A stretch of 64,000 nucleotides of DNA from Oegoconia quadripuncta (GCA_949316235.1 OX438755.1:17377151-17441150), one strand, 5' to 3'. Counted from the first letter of the stretch, positions 11,552 through 23,007 are shown. Notes: generated from the letters alone by a model not told the origin. Made by a program: numbers and translations.

Positions 11552-11879
11552 ATGCCACCGCCGCCACCGGGACCACCACCGCCTCCTGGGCCGCCACCGC
11601 CACCAATTTTCGGTGGCGCGTCCAAGGGAGGTTCATCTGATGACCGAGGTGCCTTGTTGAGCTCTATAAGACAGGGCGCGAAGTTAAAAAAAACTGTTAC
11701 AGTGGACAAAAGTGTACCCTATATTCCAGGGAAAGTTTCAAATGTGCCAAATAGTGCCTCACCTGTTGGGAATGGGGTTAAAAGTGGACCAACGATACAG
11801 AATGGTGGTGGTCCTCCTGGCCTTGGAGGACTGTTTGCTGGCGGAATGCCGAAATTGAGGCCGACGGGCAAGTTAGCAG
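11552..11879 (+). CDS. Vrp1: Vrp1 exon 1: polyproline start, WH2 motif (verprolin/WIP)
   Basis: Verprolin/WIP proteins bind actin and WASP and drive Arp2/3-dependent actin assembly; in Drosophila, Vrp1 (solitary) is needed for myoblast fusion. This exon encodes residues 1-109 plus one base. MPPPPPGPPPPPGPPPPP (1-18) is a profilin/SH3-type polyproline. RGALLSSIRQGAKLKKT (32-48) is a classic actin-binding WH2 motif with its LKKT end. GGGPPGLGGLFAGGMPKLR near residue 100 matches the conserved block that follows WH2 in vertebrate WIP. The ATG has a good context (AACAATG). The exon ends in phase 1 at AGCAG/GTAAGA; continuing the frame only gives KIPLVGS and a stop, which supports splicing there. 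With the other exons, the spliced short form is 497 residues, near vertebrate WIP length. Confidence 0.92.
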
Positions 11880-12498
11880 GTAAGATTCCACTTGTAGGGA
11901 GCTGATTTGCTTGATAAAATGGTTGATTAATTTTGTATTATGTTAGCCTTATCTCTGAATTATTTATGAGTAAGTAAGATTTGTGGATAAGTAGGTGGAT
12001 GTGCTGTGGCTAATATGATGATTTCTTTAACTTCATTGATTTAGTTTAAATCCGAAAAGGTAGACTAGCAAATAATAGTTACTTGCCATTGTTTTCAGCG
12101 TAAAAGGTTAATGTGTAGACAGCACTCTATGAAAATTACAAAACAGTACCTGACATTGAAGTCTTAAAGCCTTCTGAATCTAATTTATCTGAGTTTATTG
12201 AGTTCTGCGTCTTGCTTGTAATTCAACAGAAATTGCTTGAAGAAAATAACAACCTCATAAAAAGTTACTTCCAACTGTGTTACCTATCCAATTATATCAT
12301 AAAAAAAAATATGGGTGTATACAGAGTTTTTCCATACTAGTTTACTACTCTCCAACCATTTTTTTACCCAGCTCATCAAAGCTTATTGTTGATACAAGAT
12401 ACCATTGAAGTTTTTGGGTTTTATGATGGATGTGATGTGATTGTGTTTTAGGCATGTGTAATTTTTTTTATGCATAATATGTTAGTACTTGAACTCTA

Positions 12499-12595
12499 TC
12501 ATCATCATTATATCAGCCAAAAGACATCCACTGCTGGACAAAGGCCTCCCCCAAAGATCTCCACAATGATCAGTCCTGCGCCTTGGCCTCTATAT
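12499..12595 (-). mobile_element. RTE-type ORF2 3' end relic
   Basis: The minus strand reads SLWRSLGEAFVQQW, the typical ending of lepidopteran RTE-like reverse transcriptase ORFs, followed by a 'gatgatgat' tail. It is a short 5'-truncated insertion inside Vrp1 intron 1. Confidence 0.55.
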
Positions 12596-14186
12596 TTCAT
12601 GTTAAATGGAGATGAGTCTGAAATAGAAAGAGCACTTTTCCCCCCAACTTGCTGATTAAAAATTTATGTTTGGTTATTTATTGCCTAGGATAAAGTAAAA
12701 CTTTATTTTGTTTTCTCTTAGCGTAACTATAACTTGTGCAAAAGTTGCAATTCTAAGAATTTGATAATAATGAATTGTGTTACATAAGTAAAAGAACTAG
12801 CGATTTTAGTGGAGAATGATTCACTGTCTCCTGCATTTAACTTGCTACGTATCTACCAATGTTTCAGTATTACAACTGATAACAAATAGCGCTGCTATGT
12901 CATGTAGCTCTGTTTACATTTACATTGCAATTTCACTGTACATTGCTAATTGTAGGGTAAGTTCATGTAACTTCTTGCACTTAGAACATCAAGAAAGGTG
13001 TAATTTTTGTGAACTGAGTTATAATTCTTTAATTGTTATAATTCTAAAAGTTCAAGTAACATATCAAATAGTTTTTAATTTTTTAAGAAAAAAAAAAGAT
13101 TAAAGAATACTTTTTGTAGTAAATAAAAAAAAAATATTTACCTTATATATGGAATTTGACAAATAACGAAATAAGCCTTAGAATACTTGTTATTAACAGT
13201 ATGGGAAAAATTAACTTCTGGAATTACCTTAAATATTCAAATTAACGAAAGGAAATTTCTTTTTTAAATAAATACTTGGCTTAAAGATTTATTTAAAAGC
13301 CTATAGAAGCCATTTCTGGGAATTAAACTGACTAAAGAAGATGCAGCATTCTGTATAATGATATGATGACTAATTAACCTTTAGCACACACACTGATCAG
13401 TGACAAAAAATAAAAAAATTAGTACATGGGATGAAATCCCTCTAATAAACATTGTGTTAAAATAATATACTTACAAATATCATGGATGTTTATGGAGAAG
13501 TTTAGTAACGCAACTCTAGAGGAGCCATAATTCTAATGAATTATTTTAGGCTTATGTAATGTGATATTAAATTAATCAATATCAAACATGTTGTGAACAT
13601 AATTAGTAACATACTAGAATACAAATTATCAACCTATTTATTGAAATTTTAGTCATGTCATTATGGTTTCATGCAGAAGAAGGCTAAAGTTCACCCAGGT
13701 GATTTACTCTGGGTGCATTAAGTCTAATAAACCAATCAATTTCTGTTTGATTATTCTGATTGATCTGATTCGGCACAATTAGAGGTTTACTGTTTTTGAG
13801 GTTCTATACTTAAGAAATTTTTTGTTGAGGTGTATAATAAATAATCTATTAACACAATCTTTAATTTCTGTTCAAAAAGCACTTAGTTTAAATGAATCCT
13901 GTACATAGTCACATAAGTTCGTCTTACAAAATAATAGGTCATGGTAGCCCCTATGGACAGACCATTGATGGTGCCTGCTCGTCAATGGCCTGTCCCCATT
14001 AAGTATCACTCAAAGAATCCATTTTTCAGAAAAAAGGAGGATAATTGATCTTTTTCAATTTAAGAGCTATGCTCTTGTCGGTGGAGTCCTTTCCACTCTT
14101 CTCTACATTCCACCTAATAATTGATCAAATTTCCAATTTTTTTTTAATCTGTATAGTGTGGTTACTATACACACACACATCAACAG

Positions 14187-14372
14187 TCAAGTCCACTGCT
14201 GAACATAAGCCTTTCCCCTGGAACTAATTGCATAAGCCTTTCTCATGGCACTATTTGCAAAATCCTTTCCCATGGTACTATTTGCATCGCCACACAGGGC
14301 TGACAGGTAGGCGTTTGCAGACTTTTTGGCAGTTTGGCTCCACTTTATTGTACAAATTACGGAAATGCACAT
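14187..14372 (-). mobile_element. RTE-type relic ending AYVQQWT, expanded by a 27-bp repeat
   Basis: The minus frame ends GKAYVQQWT then stop, as in RTE-like ORF2. Just upstream the sequence is multiplied: three 27-bp units at 14204-14284 (each starting 'cataagccttt' or a variant), translated as near-repeats of a nine-residue segment. Confidence 0.5.
14204..14284. repeat. 27-bp tandem repeat, three copies
   Basis: Three adjacent 27-nt units, starting CATAAGCCTTTCCCC, CATAAGCCTTTCTCA and CAAAATCCTTTCCCA. The period keeps the reading frame of the RTE relic they sit in. Confidence 0.75.
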
Positions 14373-14807
14373 TAATAATTATGGAAAATGACATTGTTAT
14401 CAATTGTAATTTAATATGTGAGGTTTTCTACATTTTCGACTTAATGTTTAACTTATCTATCACAGTTTTCACTAGGAAATCAGTTTTTATCTCATCCCAC
14501 TGTTCAAGCTGCCTTGCCTAGTATGAAGGATTTGCCTTAGGGCAAATCGCCACGCTTGCAGAGTCGCAGATTTTTTGACCAGTGACGTCAAATTTTTTGA
14601 CCAATGCTGTATGTCACTGGTCTATGCTGATAGCTCACGATCCTTTACAAACCTCTCATGACGCGGACTAGAAGAGACGGCTGATTTTTTTATTCTATAC
14701 TATCGGGATCACACGCAAACTTTACGCAAGCAACTTTTTTGTATTAAGCACCTAAAAGTAGAGCAAACTTCTTTTCAAATGTTTTTAAACTGAACCTTTA
14801 CTCGCAG

Positions 14808-15097
14808 GAACGACACCCAATGGCCAGATAAAAAGTGACGCACCACGGTACCCTCCGCCCCAACCTCAGTTTCAAAAATCACCAGAGAAGAGACAATCTC
14901 AAAGCAATGTCGGCACGCTGTCGGAGAAATTTGCGGCGCGGGATGCGGGGCGGGATGTACGGGAAATGCGGGAGGTAGCTCGGGAAGCGCCGAGGGACGT
15001 CCCTCCAGCTCGCCCGACGGTACGGAGACAGCCCAGTGATACGAGGGCGAGAGGTCCTCCGCCGCAACCGCCCGGCCAAAAGTCAGCGCTGCCTTTG
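14808..15097 (+). CDS. Vrp1: Vrp1 exon 2
   Basis: Follows ACTCGCAG, supplies two bases to complete the Gly codon split by intron 1, and ends in phase 0 at CCTTTG/GTGAGT. It encodes residues 110-206: TPNGQIKSDAPRYPPPQPQF, an Arg/Glu-rich charged stretch (EKFAARDAGRDVREMREVAR), then RPTVRRQPSDTRARGPPPQPP. Low-complexity, proline-rich and charged, as expected of the disordered middle of WIP proteins. The frame is the only fully open one through the exon that fits both splice phases. The opposite-strand frame here is a shadow. Confidence 0.85.
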
Positions 15098-15545
15098 GTG
15101 AGTACTCTATATCGATTCTAGATTAACATTATCGCTATTCAAGAATATGTTGATTCCATGTTTTCAGTGATGCCATCGATGCATGCTCCATCGCTGAACA
15201 TACTTTGTGCCTGGCTACTTATTAACTGTACAGTGTTATATTATAGTCCATGTAAGCTATATTCCTTAGATTCCATTCTGTTAGTTGACATGAAACTGAG
15301 CTAATCTACTCAAAATATTTGCACATGTTTTATTATAGAAGTTTGTTTACGATTGTTTAATATAAAAACATTGTTTGGCATTTCAAAACCTAGTTTTTTT
15401 AACATTTAGGGTGATGGTTTCGCCTTAGCCTAACCCAAATGAAAAGGTTTGGTTGTCGATGCGAAGGACTAAGATTATGCGCAAATATTACGTTTGTTTG
15501 CTTGTCAAAATGATACAATCTCACGTGTACCAATTTTCAACCCTT

Positions 15546-15665
15546 CATCATCTCAGCCCGTAAACATCCCACTGCAGGGATATAGGCCTTCCCTCGTATA
15601 ACCCTTATTCAAAACGCGGTCTCCCAATTTGGGATGTCCGGGTTCGATTCCCAGGCAGGTCATAT
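15546..15665. repeat. Dispersed lepidopteran repeat fragment
   Basis: 'tcagcccgtaaacatcccac' followed by 'ataggccttccctcgtata', partly repeated at 22652-22700. It ends in a B-box-like 'gggttcgattccc'. Probably a composite of retroelement fragments. Confidence 0.35.
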
Positions 15666-16421
15666 ACCAATAAATAAATAAATATCCTTGGATATACATA
15701 CATCCTTGGATATACTTTTCTGTATGGTTGGATATTCATTGAAAATATATCTACCTATTCTGATAAATTCTGAAAAACATTTAAATTATGCAAGCGTGGG
15801 TACATAAAAATTATTCCATTAAAAGTGGTACGTTATGTTACCTTAATCTAATTTTTAAATTGCCCATAAATTAATATGTTGGATAATCCATTATTTACCA
15901 CATACATTCCCTACCTACTTTGATGCTTATTCCATAAATAAAGCTCGTAAATTTTACAATACTTCCATAAAAATAAAGATCCGCCCACACGTACGCATAA
16001 GGCGAAAATATCCTTAGCGGGGACACTACACATGTGTCGTGAACTCCGAATATCGCGTAGGTGGGGTCTGCTATCCACTGAGTCTCACATTGTACTCGGG
16101 ATTATCATTCATAGCATTGGAATGTTTATTTACAGACCTTGTTTTGGTAACTTTTGTGATTCATACGTTTAATTATTCAGTCTTTCCAAAACCCTACAAT
16201 CTTCAAGAGTAGGGTGAATACACTAATGAGATCGCGTGCTTGCGCAACAAGTCAATTAAAAGAAAATATTACTAACACTATATTAAGTTCTTCCTTTATG
16301 TTTCACGATATTTCCGTTAGTTCCGAATAGTCAGATAAATATTTTATTGTTTTTTCTTTTCTTTTTTTTTAAGGAGGGTGAGAGTGCAAAATATGATTAC
16401 AAAATTAATTTTAATAATACC

Positions 16422-16745
16422 TCACGACCGATCTCTAACATTGTCTAAAAGAATTTTGTACAGCATTACCGCCTCGTCCGATAATGGAAAAGCCAGTACA
16501 CTGTTACAAACTCCAGTCTCTTTAATATTAACGATCTGCATGATGTTATGTCTCTGGGACTCGTTTCGAATACATTCCACTATGACATGATAGACGTCCT
16601 CCAGAATTCTACATTGAGTGCAGTTCGGGGTATCGGATTTGCCCATCATAAATGCGAACTTATTAAGCGGAATATGCCCGGACCGAAGTCTCAGCACCAT
16701 AACAATCTTCTGCCTTCCCATATTGTAGCCATCAAACAAAAGGCA
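16422..16745 (-). mobile_element. Fragment of a non-LTR retroelement ORF2 C-terminus
   Basis: The minus strand reads LRLRSGHIPLNKFAFMMG, then CTQC..EDVYHVIVEC. This is the arrangement at the end of R1/I/Jockey-type ORF2 proteins (basic LR.G segment, then a Cys2-His-Cys cluster). No RT core is present, so it is a fragment. Confidence 0.6.
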
Positions 16746-16967
16746 CTTGGGGAGGCTAGGATTTTATTGTTTGACAGGGTATACTCTCAGGGTGATCTTA
16801 TATAAATTTTAGTGAAAATCTGTGGTGCTGACAGGATAGGTACTTATTGAATTTGATTATTTTTCCAATTATTTATTAAAATTAATATCGCATGTGGGAA
16901 ATTAAAGGAGTACCTATGTTTTAGTACCTCTTTCATATATGAACTAGGGTACCCTGGAACCATAATG

Positions 16968-17052
16968 ACTTCCAGGGGAAACGGCCAACTTCCAGGGGAT
17001 ACACCCAACTTCCAGGGGATACACCCAATTTCCAGGGGATACACCCAACTTC
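16968..17052. repeat. 20-bp tandem repeat, four copies
   Basis: Unit 'cttccaggggatacacccaa', with one unit variant ('aaacggccaa') and one base change in another. Period exactly 20. No further copies in the window. Confidence 0.85.
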
Positions 17053-17355
17053 CCAGAAACGTTCAAGATCGTTGCGTGCGAAGCGACCGAGGTGCTTTTT
17101 GAACAGAATTCCCAACGGAAGACGACCACGCACGTCCTATCTTGGTAATTCGTAGATGATAAAGTCTTTATTTGCCCGGTATATTTAGATAGCTGTAACC
17201 TTGTGGGTTCGCGGTGCAATCTATTAGCAAACTGTTAGAAACGCCCGGCAACGTTCGCCATTTCTAAATTACCACACTAAACTGCTCGGATATCCCGCTG
17301 TAATTTTTGAAGCAAACGTCTAAGTGGATGACTTCGGTATATTATTTATTACATA

Positions 17356-17926
17356 CTATCTTTCCGCCCGCGGCTTCGAACGCGTGGAATAGCTTTTTTT
17401 TTATTCACAACGGGTTGGTAGGTACTTGACCTCAATCACACCTGATGTTAAGTGAAGATGAGGTCGACGGTGGAAGCGTACTGACCCGGAAACCCCAACA
17501 CATTTGGAGGACTGGCTATCTCATCTCTTGCAACCGGAACACAACAATGCTATTAACATTGTTGCTTGGCGGCAGATTTAGATAAGATGGTGGTAGCTAG
17601 CCAGGTGGACATTTTAAAATGCTCTACCACCAACCAAACAGAGTACTTAAACATGTACCCCGCTGGGGATCGAACGTGCGACCTCCGAATCGTAAACCAT
17701 TGTTTACATTGAGTCATGGAGGCGGTCAAGCTTTATTGCGGATATGTTTTAATTTGTTTATATGCCGCGGGAATTACTCACTTTATCGGGATAAAAAGCA
17801 TCCTATGTCTTAATCTAGGGTACATTTTACCTGTATACCAAATTTCTTTCAAATCCATTCATCCGTTTCGCCGTGATTGAGGAACAAACAAACAAACGTC
17901 CAAACTTTCGCCTTAATAATATTATT
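17356..17926 (+). mobile_element. Helitron-like lepidopteran repeat, interrupted by a SINE
   Basis: Left part has 'ccgcccgcggcttcgaacgcg'-type sequence (17370-17392). The right part (17735-17926) has 'actcactttatcgggataaa' and ends 'caaactttcgcc'. The same order is seen uninterrupted at 40029-40273. The 330-bp interruption is SINE-A. The family resembles the Helitron-like repeat known in moths as Lep1; that assignment is tentative. Confidence 0.6.
17394..17725 (-). mobile_element. SINE-A copy, near full length, inside a Helitron-like repeat
   Basis: Read on the minus strand: a tRNA-like head (GCCTCCATGACTCAATG as A box, GGTCGCACGTTCGATCCC as B box), body with 'ccaggcggac'-type and 'ttgttgtgttccggttg'-type blocks, and an A-rich tail. 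AGCTTT occurs on both sides of the insertion, a plausible target-site duplication. Confidence 0.75.
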
Positions 17927-18072
17927 TGGATTTGTTCTGGGTAAGCGCGCCTTCGGCCTCATCAGTTGTATGTGTGATATCATAATAATTTATGTTTTTA
18001 AAAATTAAAAAACCCGACCTTATATAAAAGAGGAACTAAAAAGCCTCCTACTACTACTACAAAATCCGTCAA

Positions 18073-18664
18073 GCCATTCAAATTCAAATTCAAAATATTT
18101 TATTTCATAGGATAAAATTATCACTTGAAAACGTCACTATTAATATTACATTTAACTGCTCATTCACAAAGCTGACTCCCCAGAGAAGAACGAGCAAGAA
18201 ACTCTAGGGTTGCTCTTTTAAAGATTATGGGTTACAATTTGTGATTTCATAATTATATGAATAATAAGACAGCTATGTCCATGCTTGCTTATCATTCAAA
18301 TAGTCAGTGATTTTATGATAGTTATTTGCTAATAATTTCTGTTTTATGATTGCTATAAATTTATTTAAAGGTAAATTTTGAATGTCTACTGGAACCTTAT
18401 TATAAAAGCGTATACATTGCCCTTTGAATGATTTACTAACTTTATGAAGTCGACTAACATAAACTGATAACTGGTTCTTATTCCTTGTATTAACATTGTG
18501 CCTATCACTATTTTTAGCGAATAAGGTTATATTTTTTTTGCATATAACAAATTCTCATAAATGTATTGAGAAGTCATTGTTAAGACATTAATTTCCTTAA
18601 ACTTATCTTTAAGAGACACTCTAGGTCCTAATTTATAAATGGCACGAATAGCACGCTTCGCTGG
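18073..18664 (-). mobile_element. 5'-truncated LINE copy of the 7.3-10.3 kb family
   Basis: The same 3' region as the large LINE: 'cattcaaattcaaattcaaa' tail, 'gagaagaacgagcaagaaac', then the ORF2 end with the blocks around 'cctttgaatgatttactaac'. Its frames are broken. Confidence 0.75.
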
Positions 18665-18667
18665 CAT

Positions 18668-18880
18668 GTTTGGCAGCACAAGCTATTTTGTAGTTTGCAG
18701 GCGCTATGTTGGATTTTTTTTATCCTAAATGGACTTGGCGTCCCCAACTCACCTTTCACAAGTAACAGAAAAAAGCTACATACACCTGAAAAACATTACC
18801 ATCCATCTTGCGGCAGACTGGTAAAAAGAATAGAAAGCAATTGAGTCCAGTCCAGACCTCCATCACTGAAATACATCTGG
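18668..18880 (+). repeat. Dispersed repeat, 'gcgccatgttggat' family
   Basis: Carries 'tttgcaggcgctatgttgga' and a later 'aaaaacattaccatcc' block. Related copies lie at 27150-27610, 36515-37255 and 43432-43535. Class unknown. Confidence 0.5.
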
Positions 18881-19429
18881 ACAAAGATTGAATACACACC
18901 ATATAACTACCTCGTTTTTCGACGTAAAACGGAAGAAGGTCCGTGTCCGCCGACCTGAGTAGAAGCAGACGGATTAAATAATTGACTGGTCATTACAGCT
19001 AGGTCAAGGAAAGCAATGCAACCACATTTCGTTAAAATCTCTATATTAATTCACCAAACCGGTCTTAATGGGTGACATAATGTTTGGACAGATTCCTATT
19101 GCACGCGCGTGTTCGCTGTGGCGATCAAATTCTGCCCACTTCTCAAATATGGGGATTTTAATGGCTATAGCGACAATAAAAATTCAAAAGAACGATTGGT
19201 GTTCGCTAGCAAATGATGACGTCATTCAAGGAAAGGTTATACTTATTCCATATGGGTATATGTTACTTCTATATACAAAGCTCGGTTAAAATAAATTAGC
19301 ATATTCCTGCATGTTACAGTAATTAGGGGGATAAGCACTGTGAACCATATACTGTAAACCGATTCTGGCGACGCCATCCTAGTTAAATTGCCACCAAAAC
19401 ACAGCCGTGTCTGTTCACCAGCTGACAGA

Positions 19430-20120
19430 GTACAATCAACCTGGTTCCGACATTCCGAGATGTATCCGTTCCGATTTCTGATCATCTCAATCTTTTGGGT
19501 ATGGATTTAACCTCCAACCTAAATTTTGGGCGCTCCATAGAATCGAACACTAAAACAGCGGTGAAGAAGCTTGTTATCCTCTTTAAGGTCAGGAGATATT
19601 TCACACCAAAACAACTTTTGGTGTTTTATCAGGCTCAGGTCCGCTCGTGCATGGAATACTGCTGTCACCTCTGGGATGGTTCAGCCAAGCACAAACTAGC
19701 TGCACTCAATTCTGTGGCACGACGTGCCATGAGACTTATAGGTGATAATTCGATGACTGCTAAATTGCAGAGCCTTGAACACCGTCGCAAAGTCGCCTGT
19801 CTCTCAGTTTTTTACAAGATACATTTCGGGGAGTGTGCGTTGGAATTACATAATCTTATTCCACCGTCACCCTTCCACCTTCGGACCACTAGACGTGGGG
19901 AGGGATTCCACCCGTATGTAGTTAATATACCGAACATTTGCACTAAGAAGTTCGACTCTTCATTCATCATCCGAACAGCCAAGATATGGAATTCCCTTCC
20001 GGCGTCAGTCTTTCCTGAATCCTACAGCCTTGGGATTTTCAAGAATAGAGTGAATAGGCATTGGATCGCGTGCTACATCTTCGACCACATCATCACTTTC
20101 CATCAGGTGAGATTGTGGTC
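19430..20120 (+). mobile_element. C-terminal fragment of a non-LTR retrotransposon ORF2
   Basis: Open frame of about 230 codons reading VPISDHLNLLGMDL, SNTKTAVKKLVILFKVRRYF, QAQVRSCMEYCCHLWDGSA, LEHRRKVACLSVFYKIHFGE, IRTAKIWNSLPASVFP and KNRVNRHW. This is the typical post-RT thumb/C-terminal region of abundant lepidopteran non-LTR elements. The RT catalytic core is absent, so it is a 5'-truncated, non-functional insertion. It ends in an A-rich stretch near 20150. Confidence 0.8.
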
Positions 20121-21046
20121 AAACGCGAATTCAGTCAGTCATAAAAAAATAAATTCCATAGAACGTTATTGCCATATCGGCGGAAAAATCCAGGTTTCTA
20201 GAAGTTGTGTTTTGTACACAGGCTTACATCTTCATATACATGTATTAAGGAAGTGAAGGGCAATCTAATTTCTCTTCCACTTTGTCACATTCGATAACAC
20301 GGTTTGTCACATTTTGTAGTAGGTACGCACGTATCTTTTACAAATTATCATAATTTATGTCACAAACAAGTTATTTATTAGCGCGTTTGATTAGTTTCTT
20401 ATCTGTATGTGTTCGAAAGAATGTTTTTCATACATCATATCATATTTAGCATTAATTAACAGCTCTCTTTCGGTTTTTTCTTATAAGTTATTGACTACTT
20501 CAAATCTTGTGCAGAGGCTTTTTTCAGATTTTCTTGTCTCTCTTTGTTTCATATTTAGCTTTATAAAACGCTAGAATTTTTATAGCGAAACGTCTTTAGG
20601 CGAGATATGCTGCATGGATCCGGGTAGTTCCCGGAATAGCGGCAACCCGTCTCTTCTCATACCGTTGAGATCGTACAAAGCGACTAATAGGGTCGTCCGC
20701 ATATCAACGTAGAACAGTGACGCGTAGTAGTGTCATTAGGGAGGCGATTAGGGAGCCGATTAGGGCAAATATTCCCATTAAAAATAATATAAACGTCATC
20801 GGAGACTTTTTTTAGGTTGTTGAAGGGATATCCTTCGCCCTGAATTAATTCGAATTGAAAAACAAAACAATAACTGAAAATTTTGCCGCGAAAGACAAAT
20901 TGGCGAGCTTCAATGAAAAGTCATGTGTTCTAATAAATATTTGTGTCCTTTTTTTGAATATGCCTCTGTTATTTATTACAGTTGAAAGAAAAGTAGATTA
21001 CGAATTTTATCTGAACTAATATTACAAATGCTAGTTTGTGTGTATG

Positions 21047-21130
21047 TATGTTTGTTACCGCTTCACGCCTAATCGATTGGACAGATATGGTTGAAATTTG
21101 GTTGGTAAGCAGATTAGGACCCGGATTAAC
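21047..21130 (+). repeat. Helitron-like repeat fragment
   Basis: 'ttaccgcttcacgcctaatc' and 'gttgaaatttggt' resemble the internal part of the Helitron-like copies elsewhere. A 3' end ('gacgaagtcgcgggtaacag') appears separately at 21392-21432 in the opposite sense. Confidence 0.4.
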
Positions 21131-21154
21131 ATATGCCTATATTGTTATCCCGGA

Positions 21155-21345
21155 AAAGTGACTGGTTCCTGCAGGTCATGTTTTATTAAATGTTTGTGTG
21201 ATGATTACGAACATTTATTCCCGAGTCATGGATGTTTATATAAATATTTATCTATGTTTATCCTATCTATCTTCATAGTACAAGCTTTGCTTAGTTTGCG
21301 ACTTGATGATTGGTGTAAGTGTCCGAAATAGTTATTTATTATTAG
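21155..21345 (+). mobile_element. SINE-B copy, head missing
   Basis: Body and tail of SINE-B: 'atgtttgtgtgatgattacg', 'acatttattcccgagtcatg', 'gattggtgtaagtgtccgaa' and a TTATT tail. The tRNA-like head is lost. Confidence 0.75.
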
Positions 21346-21967
21346 TGGGTATGCTTTTGAGTCATAGAGTGACACATTTTGGTAGCATAATGAATTATAT
21401 GCGGACGAAGTCGCGGGTAACAGCTAGTAATTTATAATTGGCGCTTATTTTGTGCTTATTTTAATAGACTCTACTAATTATTTCTTTAATTAATCAGGAG
21501 TCCAATACGTAAGACACCGTTAATCGTCAGTGCCACTCTTAATTTCAATTGGGTCGTTGCAGTCGTGGGTAGCAGTGTTCCCGGCTCCACGACACGTAAC
21601 GGAAGCCCCGAGTAAAATTAAAAACAGCCAAGTCCGAATCGGGAGCGGGGATTAATACTCATTGCATTAAATTGCAACTGCATATTACAAATTAGTCTAA
21701 TGCAACTGTAATAAAAACATTTTGTATTGTATTTTTATCCGACTTTAATCAAAAAAGAAGGGTCTATGTTCGGCTGTAGGTATGTATTTTTTTATCAATA
21801 AAAATTGTTTTAGTAAGATATTGATTACTGATTTGTCTTCTGTTCGATCTTTTCCTGTGTAAATCACCGATTTAGTTACTTCGGGTGCATTATTAATGAT
21901 AATAATGATTACATAGCAATTCGTATTTAATTCACACCTGTATCACTTTGACGACCTATTGGTGGAG

Positions 21968-22143
21968 AAACCCCGTCAACGAAACCAATGGTTGCCTGTT
22001 CGAATCCCGCGAGGGGGTTAATGTTTGTAAGATGAATACGAACATTTATTCCCGAGTCATGGATGTTTTAATAAAGATTTGTGTATGTTTATCCGTTATC
22101 TAGTATCTATAATACAAGCTTTGCTTAATTTGGAACTAGATTT
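21968..22143 (+). mobile_element. SINE-B copy (left half of an inverted pair)
   Basis: Contains the B box (GTTCGAATCCC) and the 'ttattcccgagtcatggatg' body. It faces the minus-strand copy at 22161-22313, tail to tail. Confidence 0.75.
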
Positions 22144-22160
22144 ATGTAGATATTATTTAT

Positions 22161-22313
22161 GTAAAGATCCATGACTCGGGAATAAATATTCGTATTCATT
22201 ACATACCTAATCATTTACCCCTCACGGGATTCGAACCCGCAACCGTTGGTTTCGCTGACAGGGTCACTATCCACTATACACCAATCGGTTGTCGAAAGTT
22301 CTTACGTAGTTTC
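22161..22313 (-). mobile_element. SINE-B copy (right half of an inverted pair)
   Basis: Minus-strand SINE-B with a complete tRNA-like head (ACCGATTGGTGTATAGTGG as A box, GCGGGTTCGAATCCC as B box); the tail is truncated. Confidence 0.8.
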
Positions 22314-22426
22314 GACAACTATACTTAATTGTATGCGTCTAATTAGTCCAGTAAAAATACGCAATTTTTGTGGTGTAACTTCCTATAATCTTAAAGGTCC
22401 CGATTTTTGTAGAATGATAGAGTTCA

Positions 22427-22643
22427 TCTAAATCTGCCGCCAAGCAGCAATGTTAATAGCATTGTTGGTTAATAGCATTGTTGGTTAATAGCATTATTCT
22501 GTTCCGGTTGTCAGAGATAAGATAGCCAGTCCACCAAATGTGTCGGGGTTCCCGGGTCAGTACGCTTCCACCTTCGACCTCATCTTCACTTAACATCAGG
22601 TGTGATTGAAGTCAGTACCAATCCCGTTGTGCATAAAAAAAAA
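22427..22643 (+). mobile_element. SINE-A copy, 5' truncated
   Basis: Begins 'catctaaatctgccgccaag' and ends with the A-rich tail. Internally 'ttaatagcattgttgg' is tandemly duplicated (22450-22495). Confidence 0.75.
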
Positions 22644-22651
22644 TGATCATC

Positions 22652-22705
22652 TCAACCCGTAAATATCCCACAGGATATAGGCCTTGCCTCGTATAGATGT
22701 AGAAG
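22652..22705. repeat. Dispersed repeat fragment like 15546-15600
   Basis: 'atctcaacccgtaaatatcc' and 'ataggccttgcctcgtata' parallel the copy at 15546. Too short to classify. Confidence 0.35.
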
Positions 22706-22761
22706 GATAGAGTACCCATCGGTAAAAGAATAAAAATGGTTTCTGAAATAGAATAAAAAAT

Positions 22762-23007
22762 GACGACCGATTGGTGTAGTGGATAGTGACCCTGTTAGCG
22801 AAACCAACGGTTGCGGGTTCGAATCCTGCGACGGGTAAATGTTTGTGTGATGAATATGAACATTTATTCCTGAGTCATGAATGTTTATATAAATATTTAT
22901 GTATGTTTATCCGTTATCTAGTATCCATAGCACAAGCTTTGCTGAGTTTGGGACTAGATGATTGGTGTAAGTGTCCGAAATATTTATTTATTTATTATTA
23001 TTATTTT
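22762..23007 (+). mobile_element. SINE-B, full-length reference copy
   Basis: A complete example: tRNA-like head (A box TTGGTGTAGTGG, B box GGTTCGAATCC), body to 'ggtgtaagtgtccgaaat', then a TTATT-rich tail. Such heads carry an internal RNA polymerase III promoter; the element would be moved by a LINE partner (family knowledge). Confidence 0.85.

Larger units (their letters stand above)
11880..14807 (+). other. Vrp1: Vrp1 intron 1
   Basis: 2.9 kb from GTAAGA to a T-rich tract ending CTCGCAG. AT-rich. It holds minus-strand RTE-type relics near 12499-12595 and 14187-14372, and a 27-bp tandem repeat. No exon-like segment was recognised. Confidence 0.8.

Noticed and set aside
14879..15079. 66-codon minus-strand frame rich in Arg
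   Set aside because: Antisense shadow of Vrp1 exon 2.
16968..17052. CRISPR-like array
   Set aside because: The 20-bp units are directly adjacent with no unique spacers, and the genome is that of an animal. It is an ordinary tandem repeat.
22762..22840. Possible genuine tRNA gene
   Set aside because: The A and B boxes are clear, but the same head recurs with a constant 150-bp body and TTATT tail at many sites, so these are SINE heads, not tRNA genes. The same holds for the SINE-A and SINE-C heads.
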